Of a DNA stretch of 62,987 nt, positions 24,969 through 32,633 are shown in pieces. The position numbers and the translations under genes are program-made. This DNA comes from a virus. The stretch covers positions 1 through 62,987 of IMG/VR virus record IMGVR_UViG_3300025671_000063, one strand, 5' to 3'. The first letter of the stretch is position 1, and every line of letters begins with the position of its first letter. The notes below the pieces were generated by a model that was given only the letters and a program-made list of their open reading frames with translations, was not told the DNA's origin and made no database searches.

Positions 24969-25393
24969 TGGGTACCATCAACACAAGAATATCTATTCGC
25001 TCAAGCAATACTTTTAGAAACAGTATATCTCAACGTCACGACAGAACATTCAATGTAGAATCTCAGATTGACTCAGCCACAAGGCTGATTAAAGCTACTA
25101 CATCTGGTTCTCCGTATACTCTGTTTGACGGGGCAGATTTTTATGACTCTGCTGAAACTGGGGCAGGTGCCAATCAGGTGTATGTGTTTATACGTAACAC
25201 ATCTACTACTGGGGGCAAGACTCTCACCATACAGTTCAACAAGAACGGTGTGAGAGATGACGCCTTGCTTTTGAATGCTGGTGAGTTTGCAATGTTTCCA
25301 TGGAAATGCGACGCAGCTACTGATGACATTGAAGTATTCTCCAATGACGCCGCAGGAGTTAGAATCGAATACATTGCCTCCCCAATGCGATGA
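24968..25393 (+). CDS. Beta-rich virion-type protein, 141 aa
   Basis: The stop of copy A overlaps this ATG (TAATG). The protein is mostly strands with Thr, Ser, Asn and Asp; examples are NQVYVFIRNTSTTGGKTLTI and NAGEFAMFPWKCDAATDDIE. The pattern NxxxxGKTLTIxFN...LxxGEFxxFPW fits a small head or tail decoration protein with a jelly-roll-like fold, found in several marine phages as I recall. The exact location is unknown. It overlaps the holin gene by four bases. Confidence 0.55.
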   Translation: MGTINTRISIRSSNTFRNSISQRHDRTFNVESQIDSATRLIKATTSGSPYTLFDGADFYDSAETGAGANQVYVFIRNTSTTGGKTLTIQFNKNGVRDDALLLNAGEFAMFPWKCDAATDDIEVFSNDAAGVRIEYIASPMR

Positions 25394-25824
25394 GCGACAA
25401 GAAGAAACTACGCGATACCAAGGTTGGAGAGTGGCTAAAAGAAAAGGCCCCATCTGTCCTCGAAGTGGTCGGAGATGTACTCCCGGACCGCGGCGTATTG
25501 GGCGTAGTTAAAAATCTTGTAGATAAAGACCCAACGCTCGATAGTGAAAGCTTTCAAGCAGTTATGGACGCAGAAATTAAAGCTCAAGAGAATGTCACAC
25601 GACGATGGGAAGCGGACGCGAAATCAGACGTTAAGCTTGCTAAGCTTATACGCCCTATTATGCTTGTTCTGCTATGTGTTTTCTTTATGGTGATGATGAT
25701 TTGGGAAGGTATTGATCCCAACTTCAAACCACCTAGCAGCTATATCAGCTTACTAGAGATACTAATGCTCACTGTATTCGGAGCATACTTTGCAGGCCGC
25801 ACCGTAGAAAAAGTAAAGAAATGA
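25390..25824 (+). CDS. Holin of the 3-TM type (GTA/Phage_holin_3 family)
   Basis: The family signature of 3-TM phage holins is visible. A soluble N-terminal part with AEIKAQENVTRRWEADAKSD is followed by KLIRPIMLVLLCVFFMVMMI (first hydrophobic segment, about 93-114) and LEILMLTVFGAYFAGRTVEK (last segment, about 122-140). These proteins open the membrane so that the endolysin reaches the wall. The endolysin gene is 23 kb away at 1657, so the lysis functions are split. It is translationally coupled to both neighbours (ATGA overlaps). Confidence 0.75.
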   Translation: MSDKKKLRDTKVGEWLKEKAPSVLEVVGDVLPDRGVLGVVKNLVDKDPTLDSESFQAVMDAEIKAQENVTRRWEADAKSDVKLAKLIRPIMLVLLCVFFMVMMIWEGIDPNFKPPSSYISLLEILMLTVFGAYFAGRTVEKVKK

Positions 25825-26063
25825 AAGATCCAAAGACACTTATCACTTCAGCTGCAGGACTTCTCGTTGTAGGTATAGGCACTTGGCTTATAGCTACTAC
25901 TGCTGACAGCACCGTAGAAATGGCTACGGCAGAGAAAGACATTGAATCCATAATCATCAAGCTTGACGAAATTGAGGAAGATGTAGAAAAGCTGCAGTCA
26001 CAGGTCAGAGAGCTCAAAGCTAGTGCACATACGCACGATAAACGGGGAAATGTAGTAGAATGA
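25821..26063 (+). CDS. Single-TM coiled-coil protein, spanin-like, 80 aa
   Basis: A hydrophobic segment at about residues 8-26 (ITSAAGLLVVGIGTWLIATT) is followed by a Glu/Lys-rich coiled coil (about 38-65) and a polar His-containing end. An N-terminal anchor plus coiled coil directly after a holin is the layout of an i-spanin (Rz-like) that helps disrupt the outer membrane. No lipoprotein partner is visible in an overlapping frame, so it could act alone or be a holin regulator. Function is inferred from architecture and position. Confidence 0.6.
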   Translation: MKDPKTLITSAAGLLVVGIGTWLIATTADSTVEMATAEKDIESIIIKLDEIEEDVEKLQSQVRELKASAHTHDKRGNVVE

Positions 26064-27187
26064 CAATTGAAGATATAAAGGACTTCATCGGGGAGAGGCC
26101 TGGTTATCTGAAGAAGAGTGCGCAAGTACTTGCAGAAAGACTTGACGCACCGATAGAAGACTGTGAAACAGCACTATACGAAGCTAGAACGCTAGCTCGT
26201 GGGAACTCAAATGAGAGCGATAACGTTATCACTGAGTTCCAAGAGTACCTTGACAAGAATGGAATCAAAACTTCAGACGTAGCTAGCGTAAAGTTTTGGC
26301 AGACAGTATCAGGTAAGCAGAGGTTCTCTGTAGTTACAAAGAGCGAATCTGTTAGTGTGCAAGATGTAAAGCAAGAGATAGAACGCTTTGCATCTAAGTA
26401 TAGCCCTGAGGTACCACTCATAGAGCGTGAGCCTAAGCTCAAGCCTATTGCATATGAGATATCTCTACCTGATTTGCACTATGGTAAAGAGCATAGTCAA
26501 TCTATAGATGAGGTTGAGGCTCAGTATATAGGTGTAGTGCATGAGCTGGTACGCAAAGCTGATGGTCTAGAGATAGACAAGTTCATACTTCCTATTGGGA
26601 ATGACGGTATGAACTCTGAAGGGATGAGGAGAACTACCACAAAAGGAACACCTGTTGAGGAATCAGCAAGTTGGAAAGATACATTCCGTGGTTACTGGCT
26701 GCTTATGGTCAAAGCGATTGACTACTTGAAGCAGATAGCACCTGTGGATGTAATTGTGGTTTCTGGGAATCATGACTTCGAGCGTATGTTCTACGCAGGA
26801 GATGTGCTCTCAGGGTGGTATAGGTATGACCAAAATGTTCAAGTAGACAATAGCTATGAGAGCCGTAAGTACTACCAGTACGGAAAGAATATGCTGATGT
26901 TTACGCATGGAGATAAAGAAAAAGCTGCTGACATGCCACTGATCATGGCGACGGAACAACCGGAGATGTTTGCACGTACTACTCACAGAGAGGTACACTG
27001 CGGCCATCTTCATAAAGAGATGGTAAATGAGTACAGAGGTATTAAGGTCAGGTTCATACCATCTATTTGTCCTAACGATGACTGGCACAAGCAGATGGGG
27101 TATGAAGCTAAACGAGCAGGACAAGCATATATATGGAATAAGCAAACTGGACTTGAAGGATATCTACAGGCAAATGTTAGACTTTGA
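26060..27187 (+). CDS. Calcineurin-like metallophosphoesterase, 375 aa
   Basis: The five metal-binding blocks are present in order: LPDLHYG (D138, H140), IGNDGMNSE (N181/D182 in place of GDxxD), SGNHDF (N237, H238), FTHGD (H283) and CGHLHKE (H316, H318). The first 110 residues form a separate helical domain (IEDIKDFIGERPGYLKKSAQ, then LAERLDAP) that looks like a DNA-binding helix-turn-helix. The substrate is unknown: nucleic acid, nucleotides or a protein phosphate. Similar enzymes are frequent in Bacteroidota phages. Its place inside the lysis and tail region is unusual. The last 14 bases overlap the next gene. Confidence 0.85.
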   Translation: MTIEDIKDFIGERPGYLKKSAQVLAERLDAPIEDCETALYEARTLARGNSNESDNVITEFQEYLDKNGIKTSDVASVKFWQTVSGKQRFSVVTKSESVSVQDVKQEIERFASKYSPEVPLIEREPKLKPIAYEISLPDLHYGKEHSQSIDEVEAQYIGVVHELVRKADGLEIDKFILPIGNDGMNSEGMRRTTTKGTPVEESASWKDTFRGYWLLMVKAIDYLKQIAPVDVIVVSGNHDFERMFYAGDVLSGWYRYDQNVQVDNSYESRKYYQYGKNMLMFTHGDKEKAADMPLIMATEQPEMFARTTHREVHCGHLHKEMVNEYRGIKVRFIPSICPNDDWHKQMGYEAKRAGQAYIWNKQTGLEGYLQANVRL

Positions 27188-27464
27188 CGACACAGAAGAC
27201 GAAGATCTCGTAACCTCTCTAGAAGAGGAAATAGAGATATTGGATGAAGCATATCGAAATGCTTACAAGGTGATTACTGGGGCTATGTCCATCCAGCAAC
27301 TCCTTGATGATGCAGATGATATGATATTTCTTCCATTCGATCCCGGTGTGCCTGAGACTTTCATGTTGATTGCAGATGATATGATACAATACTTCGAAGA
27401 TGCAGAAGAGTACGAGAAGTGCTCTGAGATCATGAAGATCAAAGATAAGTTAGATGACGCTTGA
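27174..27464 (+). CDS. Acidic helical protein, 96 aa, unknown
   Basis: It starts at the ATG at 27174 inside the phosphoesterase end. It is very acidic and helical. It contains a duplicated phrase: DDADDMIFLPFDP near 44-56 and IADDMIQYFEDAEEYEKCSE near 63-82. Such small acidic proteins next to ring-protein genes may be assembly factors. I recognise no family. A start further upstream in the same frame would lie wholly within the phosphoesterase and is rejected. It overlaps the next gene by 11 bases. Confidence 0.6.
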   Translation: MLDFDDTEDEDLVTSLEEEIEILDEAYRNAYKVITGAMSIQQLLDDADDMIFLPFDPGVPETFMLIADDMIQYFEDAEEYEKCSEIMKIKDKLDDA

Positions 27465-28140
27465 TGAAATAGCATACAATCTACTCAACCTGGTACGTGG
27501 AGGACGTTCCAGCAATGATGAACATATATCTCTAGATCAGATAAAGTTCAACATCAAGCATTACCGTGCGATGTTTATTCGCAGGGACTATGCTCGTAAT
27601 GGGTATGTATCTAAAACTCTAGAACAAGACCTTGGATGTCTAAAGCTTAAGCAAATAGATGCATCCAAGTGCTGCGACCTCCCTCCCACCTGTGTAGTAT
27701 ACAGGACAGTAGATAAGCTTCCCAAGACTATTAGATTTAATTTTAGGGATGCACTTACTTTTATAGGTAAACCTGATGGAACAGGTAGTATCCCAAGAGT
27801 AGAGCCTTATGAGGTAGAGTACTTGGAGTTCGAAAAATACACAAAAGGTCAGACTAGATATTACGTTATTGATGAGTATATTTACGTCTATAGACCGAAG
27901 GGTTTAGAAGCTATAAATGTTAGGGGAGTATTCGAGGACCCTGAAGAGGTATATAACTTTAATACCTGTAATGATGGTCCTTGTTATGATCCCCAATCTC
28001 CGTACCCGTTACCAGCGGATATGGTAGCTCAAATTAACCAAGGTATCATGGCTGGAGAACTTAGAATGTTGGCAGGCTCTTTCCCTGATACTGAGAATGA
28101 TAAACAGCAGGATAAGATTCCGCTTCAACAAGGACAATAA
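27454..28140 (+). CDS. Ring/connector-like virion protein, 228 aa
   Basis: The N-terminus TLDEIAYNLLNLVRGGRSSN, then HISLDQIKFNIKHYRAMFIR, is a pattern I recall from connector proteins conserved in crAss-like phages. The middle is beta (PKTIRFNFRDALTFIGKPDG) and the end helical (PLPADMVAQINQGIMAGELR). It should sit between portal and tail hub in the virion. It is separated from the other connector genes by the fibre block, which is an arrangement to note. The next ATG overlaps the stop (TAATGG). Confidence 0.65.
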   Translation: MTLDEIAYNLLNLVRGGRSSNDEHISLDQIKFNIKHYRAMFIRRDYARNGYVSKTLEQDLGCLKLKQIDASKCCDLPPTCVVYRTVDKLPKTIRFNFRDALTFIGKPDGTGSIPRVEPYEVEYLEFEKYTKGQTRYYVIDEYIYVYRPKGLEAINVRGVFEDPEEVYNFNTCNDGPCYDPQSPYPLPADMVAQINQGIMAGELRMLAGSFPDTENDKQQDKIPLQQGQ

Positions 28141-28415
28141 TGGCAAGTAAAAGATTCAATACACCCCAAGATCAAACAGCTGCTGTAATGAGAGAGCAGG
28201 TTGGGGGATGCGGCGCTCAGGTAATAGGAGCAAGTTCAAATATAAACGGTGACTTTGTAGCATTTACTCTTATAGCAGGAGATGATGTTAGTACGACTGG
28301 TAGTCCAGCTATGACAAGTTTGGATATACCTCCGGGAGTTACTGTGTTTGGGGCTATGACCAACATAACCACAGGAGCTGGAACAACTGTTATTGCATAT
28401 TCTTCCTGTAAGTAA
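28140..28415 (+). CDS. Small virion-type protein, 91 aa
   Basis: It starts in the stop of the ring-like gene. After a polar N-terminus it is beta-rich, with GDFVAFTLIAGDDVSTTGSP and PPGVTVFGAMTNITTGAGTT. The pattern resembles small decoration or fibre-adaptor proteins in which PPGxxxxGxxTxI marks a surface loop. It ends with a Cys-Lys. No specific family is recognised. Coupling at both ends suggests stoichiometric production with its neighbours. Confidence 0.5.
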   Translation: MASKRFNTPQDQTAAVMREQVGGCGAQVIGASSNINGDFVAFTLIAGDDVSTTGSPAMTSLDIPPGVTVFGAMTNITTGAGTTVIAYSSCK

Positions 28416-28810
28416 TGTCTTCAAAGTATCACATCCGAAAAGATGGTAAGAAGGTGCGTAAAGGCCTTTGGTACAACATCAATAAGAAGAAAAAAGCTGG
28501 TACATCTAGACCTGGAAAAGGAACTGTGTCTGATGAAGCTATAAAAAGATCACAAGCCAAGTCAGGAGCTTGGACTCGTAAAGAAGGAAAGAATCCTAGC
28601 GGAGGTCTAAATGAGAAAGGTCGTAAGTCTTATGAGCGTGAGAATCCTGGATCAGACCTTAAAGCACCACAACCTCAAGGAGGAAAGCGAAGAGATTCCT
28701 TCTGTGCACGCATGTGCGGAATGAAAAGAAGCCGAACCGGAGCTGAAGGAAAAAGAGACCCTAATTCAAGAATTAACAAAGCTCTTAGAGCCTGGAAATG
28801 TAATTGCTAA
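28415..28810 (+). CDS. Basic conserved protein with KNPSGGLNEKGRKSY core, 131 aa
   Basis: The protein is strongly basic. The segment KNPSGGLNEKGRKSYERENP, then LKAPQPQGGKRRDSFCARMC and a C-terminal LRAWKCNC, belongs to a family I recall in many marine phages (pelagiphages, cyanophages, Bacteroidota phages), usually encoded among tail or lysis genes and of unknown function. Conserved cysteines (near 97, 101 and at the end) may bind metal or each other. Overlapping stops and starts link it to both neighbours. Identity at family level is fairly sure; function is not. Confidence 0.7.
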   Translation: MSSKYHIRKDGKKVRKGLWYNINKKKKAGTSRPGKGTVSDEAIKRSQAKSGAWTRKEGKNPSGGLNEKGRKSYERENPGSDLKAPQPQGGKRRDSFCARMCGMKRSRTGAEGKRDPNSRINKALRAWKCNC

Positions 28811-29022
28811 TGCCTGACTATTTATCTCACTTTGAGTTTTTGATGATTGCTGGAGCACTTGTAGGAGTTTGGATCAAGCATCAAAATGATTACGCATCCC
28901 TTAAGAGTCGTGTTAAAACTCTTGAGTTGCGTAACGATAAAATAGATACTGTTCTTAATCAGCTTGCTGAAGATATGGCTGAAATAAAATTATTGCTTGC
29001 TCGCAATCAAATGGATAGATGA
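28810..29022 (+). CDS. Single-TM coiled-coil protein, 70 aa
   Basis: The ATG at 28810 overlaps the preceding stop (TAATG). One hydrophobic stretch (about 7-22, HFEFLMIAGALVGVWI) is followed by a coiled coil (about 30-66). Its architecture parallels the proteins at 1097 and 25821, so this phage has three short anchor-plus-coiled-coil proteins. A lysis or ejection role is possible. A TTG start two codons earlier is less likely. It overlaps the next fibre gene by four bases. Confidence 0.55.
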   Translation: MPDYLSHFEFLMIAGALVGVWIKHQNDYASLKSRVKTLELRNDKIDTVLNQLAEDMAEIKLLLARNQMDR

Positions 29023-30917
29023 ATTCGTTTGTATTTACAAATAGCGATACCAATTCTTTTAATGTGGGGGTAGAGTCTTTCTCCCACTCAAATTACTATG
29101 CCCCAGGAGTTATAAGCCTATTCTTTAAGATAGAGAAGAAAGGTGGGGGAGGTACTACAGAAGTACGACTAAATACTGCAGTAGGAGACGAAGTTGCTGC
29201 AATGAATGATATCAGTAGAAGAATGTTTTCTCGCGACAAAGGCAGGGAAATGGTCTACAGAGATACAGGAATAATAAGAGAAGTAAGAAATTATAGAGGT
29301 CTAAGACTCGTCAGTGTAGGATCTGAGTATGACTCCCCATTCGTGACAGGCGTAGATTCTATAACTGATACTGATCCTACACCAGCAACTGTTGCTGCGG
29401 GCGTACCATTAGAAGGTAAACCTGGGCAAATAATAGTAAAGTCGTCAAACACTGACTACGACACTACTTGGAGATTCCTAAGTTCTACAGTAACAGGAGA
29501 TCAACTTGTTGCAGCACTAGAAGCAATAACAGCAGGAGATCCTGTATATATACATAGTGCAGATGCAGACTACATATATGTAAAGATTGCAGATGCAGAT
29601 GATGCTACAGCAATGCCTTGTGTGGGAGTAGCTAACTCAACTGTTTCTTACGGAGACAGTGTAGATATTACTACTCACGGACTTCTAGACGTAGAGATAT
29701 TTGGGTATACCAGTGTAAGCGTTGGGGACATCCTGTATGTAAGTGATGCAGGTGATCTTACAACAACAAGACCTACATCTAGCACAGCTAAAGTGCAAAA
29801 TGTAGGTGTTGTAACTCAGGTAAACTCAGCTGGAACTACCATAGAACAGATAATGGTTCATCTGCAAGGGCATGAAGAAATGGTCCCGAATCTTGCAGAT
29901 GGAGCTATATTCCTTGGAGGAGTGGCAAATCAGATATCCCCATACACATTCCCCCTGTCAGACGGTACTGCTAACCAAGTACTTACCACAGATGGATCAG
30001 GAAGTCTAAGTTTTACAAATGTCAGCGGTGGCGGTGGCGGTGGGGGAGGAACTATAGACTCTAATCTGTCAGTTACTAATAGTATAGGAGATGCTGTAGT
30101 AGGAACTACTTATAGTTCAGGTACAGACCTTGAAGATATAATTAGAGATATACTTGCTCCGTTCACTGAACCTACAATAGTATCTACAGTACCATCTAGC
30201 AGCAATACAAACCTTATAGAGGGTAACAACATTATATTCCCAACGGGGCAAACAAGTACGATAGACAGTTACACTGTAACTGTGACAGACTTTGGAAACC
30301 TTGAAGACGGAGTATCAATTGTAAATACCAGTGTTCAACCAAGCGGAGAAGACATAGAAGTTAATGCTTCCTATGTCTGGACTGGAAATTCAGCTACATT
30401 CTCTAGTCTTAGTTATAGTCCTACTGTACAAACTTCCCATGGAGCAGCTGCGACTGTAACATTTACTTTGTCTTACTTAAGTAACAATGGTGCGGGAAGT
30501 GCAGTTAATTTGACAAGCACAGCATCAATAATATTTAGAGACGAGTTCTATGTTGTAGCAAGCTCAACAGGGAACACAGTAACTGTTAGTGGTTTGCTAG
30601 GGGATTCAGTTGTGCATAACAGTTTAGGATTAGCTAACGTAGCATCTCAGACACACGACTTCGATTGCAGTTCAGACACTGTTAATAATTCTAACTTCAC
30701 ATATTTGATTATTCCTGCTATCTTTACTATACAAGAAATAGCAGCAAGTGTATCAGGAAGAGGAGTAGCAGACTATACTGACAGTTTTGAACTACTTGGT
30801 AGTAGTTACAGCTATACTGCAGGAAGTGCTTCTAGGACATATAAAATATACAAAAGCAGGCAAACAGGTGCATTTGACAGCGACGTAAGCCTACATCTAA
30901 CAATCTCAAAACCATAA
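29019..30917 (+). CDS. Tail fibre/appendage protein, 632 aa
   Basis: The protein is beta-rich with an N-terminal region of about 110 residues containing helices (VAAMNDISRRMFSRDKGREM). The fibre segment follows (GKPGQIIVKSSNTDYDTTWR; PLSDGTANQVLTTDGSGSLS). A glycine run (GGGGGGGG near 342-349) acts as a flexible hinge. The C-terminal half looks like Ig-like domains with Thr/Ser/Asn-rich strands. The hinge separates a virion-binding part from a distal host-binding part. No enzymatic motif is seen. It is three bases from the next fibre gene. Confidence 0.65.
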   Translation: MNSFVFTNSDTNSFNVGVESFSHSNYYAPGVISLFFKIEKKGGGGTTEVRLNTAVGDEVAAMNDISRRMFSRDKGREMVYRDTGIIREVRNYRGLRLVSVGSEYDSPFVTGVDSITDTDPTPATVAAGVPLEGKPGQIIVKSSNTDYDTTWRFLSSTVTGDQLVAALEAITAGDPVYIHSADADYIYVKIADADDATAMPCVGVANSTVSYGDSVDITTHGLLDVEIFGYTSVSVGDILYVSDAGDLTTTRPTSSTAKVQNVGVVTQVNSAGTTIEQIMVHLQGHEEMVPNLADGAIFLGGVANQISPYTFPLSDGTANQVLTTDGSGSLSFTNVSGGGGGGGGTIDSNLSVTNSIGDAVVGTTYSSGTDLEDIIRDILAPFTEPTIVSTVPSSSNTNLIEGNNIIFPTGQTSTIDSYTVTVTDFGNLEDGVSIVNTSVQPSGEDIEVNASYVWTGNSATFSSLSYSPTVQTSHGAAATVTFTLSYLSNNGAGSAVNLTSTASIIFRDEFYVVASSTGNTVTVSGLLGDSVVHNSLGLANVASQTHDFDCSSDTVNNSNFTYLIIPAIFTIQEIAASVSGRGVADYTDSFELLGSSYSYTAGSASRTYKIYKSRQTGAFDSDVSLHLTISKP

Positions 30918-30920
30918 GAC

Positions 30921-32618
30921 ATGGCAATTAAATTCGGAGATACTCTAGAGAATCAAAACTCAGCGTATCCTATTGTTGATGCCTCAGGCAACAACCTAAA
31001 AGGTGTTATTTTTAGTACAGGCCTACCGGCAGCTGGCGACTTCCCTAACAAACGAGCTAATGGTGCTATTCTGATTGATACTACTAATGACAAAGTCTAT
31101 GTGTATCAAAACTCTGATTTAGAAAATTTGGCATGGTCAACAGCTTCAAACTGGGAGCAGATCGGAAAAGCAAGTGATGTATTTCAAACAAGTGATATTA
31201 ATTACTCTATCGGCAGCAACACCTTCGGCACGCTGACTGGTAGTGGTACCATTACCGCATCTTCTGCAACACCCAAGACTGCTTTGCAAATTATAAATGA
31301 AGTGCTGGTTTCTTACCAGGAACCCACCGGAGGCTTTGCAGGCACTGAGGGCAGCGTTGCTTATGATACTACCACTCAAACTAAAAATCATACTGTAACA
31401 TTCAATGTGACAAACTTGAATCAATCAGTTGTAGACGGCAATAACTACGCTATTAGTGAAATTAAGCTATGGAGACGCCTAGGTTCTAACGCTTACTCAG
31501 AAGTAGCTAATGCTACATCTTCAGTAAATGATTTTAATACTGGAACATTTAGTGATTTAAATACAGCTGGAACTCCGACAGCAGAGACTTTCACATTTAA
31601 TGACTCTTTTTCAGTACTATCTGGTAGTGCTGATTTCAACTACAAAGTTGAAATATACCCGTTAGACGGAAATGGGTCTGCAGCAACTACTGTCACAATA
31701 ACTGGTACAGATGCTCAAAACGCTAGTGGTTATGTCAACTGCGCTGCTTATAATGCTCCACAACTTACTTCAGACTCGTTTACTCGAGAAGATACCTCGT
31801 CTCACTTTGTAGCAGGATCATCTGGTAACCAAGGAACGGAAACAGCCGTTCGCAGGGAAAAGGGAAATGTAGCTACAAAGCTGAACTTTAAGGTCCAGAA
31901 CGATAGCTCCTTAGTGCCTATTACAAGCTTTGTTGTTAAGCGCAGCATTGATGGGGCAGCTGGGGTTGCTATTTATAGTGAAACTGGTTTATCAATTACA
32001 GGGACCTCATCTGAATATAAAATCTTTGACTCTATCTCAACTACTACAGGAAACATTACTGGGTTGAACGATGTTCCAACAGGCTATACTGTAGTGACTT
32101 CAGCATTTCCAAGTGCAGATACAGATTGTGATACAGTTACGTACACAGTAGAGATTACAGATGATGAGACAACCACTACTGATTCGCTTGCTACTGGTGA
32201 GATTAACTTTGAGTTCCCCGGTTTGATTGGGTATGGAACTACAGACTGCGACGGATTTGATTCAACCGATAACTCTACTATGACCACCTTGCTGCATGCT
32301 ATTAGAGACAATTCAGGGAATCGAGCGCAGTACGAAATCATCAGCACTGCTGATAACCTTTCCGGAGTAGACGCAGATTTTGGAGTTGTGGCATTGTCTA
32401 CAACCGCCAGTCAATTTGTATACATCGGCCACCCTGCCGCTTTAGATACAATTGATACAATTAATGACCCTGGAGGTACACCATCTTATGGCGCTTTTGG
32501 AAGTGCCCCAAGATCTACCACGGTACCATTTACAACTCATTACGGAGTAGCAGGAACTTATGAGTTTTATGCTTCTAACTCAGCTGGATCGTTTAGTGGT
32601 AATTATACTATTAACTAA
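30921..32618 (+). CDS. Tail fibre protein with shared N-terminal anchor, 565 aa
   Basis: The N-terminus IKFGDTLENQNSAYPIVDAS matches, position by position, that of the gene at 35213 (IKLADVIENQNTDYPVLDSS) and more loosely that of 32634. This points to a common virion docking site for exchangeable fibres. It is followed by DVFQTSDINYSIGSNTFGTL and several Ig-like beta segments, ending in a compact domain. The composition is Thr/Ser/Asn-rich. The shared anchor with different distal parts suggests alternative receptors or a mixed appendage. Confidence 0.7.
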   Translation: MAIKFGDTLENQNSAYPIVDASGNNLKGVIFSTGLPAAGDFPNKRANGAILIDTTNDKVYVYQNSDLENLAWSTASNWEQIGKASDVFQTSDINYSIGSNTFGTLTGSGTITASSATPKTALQIINEVLVSYQEPTGGFAGTEGSVAYDTTTQTKNHTVTFNVTNLNQSVVDGNNYAISEIKLWRRLGSNAYSEVANATSSVNDFNTGTFSDLNTAGTPTAETFTFNDSFSVLSGSADFNYKVEIYPLDGNGSAATTVTITGTDAQNASGYVNCAAYNAPQLTSDSFTREDTSSHFVAGSSGNQGTETAVRREKGNVATKLNFKVQNDSSLVPITSFVVKRSIDGAAGVAIYSETGLSITGTSSEYKIFDSISTTTGNITGLNDVPTGYTVVTSAFPSADTDCDTVTYTVEITDDETTTTDSLATGEINFEFPGLIGYGTTDCDGFDSTDNSTMTTLLHAIRDNSGNRAQYEIISTADNLSGVDADFGVVALSTTASQFVYIGHPAALDTIDTINDPGGTPSYGAFGSAPRSTTVPFTTHYGVAGTYEFYASNSAGSFSGNYTIN

Positions 32619-32633
32619 TAATACCTAGAAACT

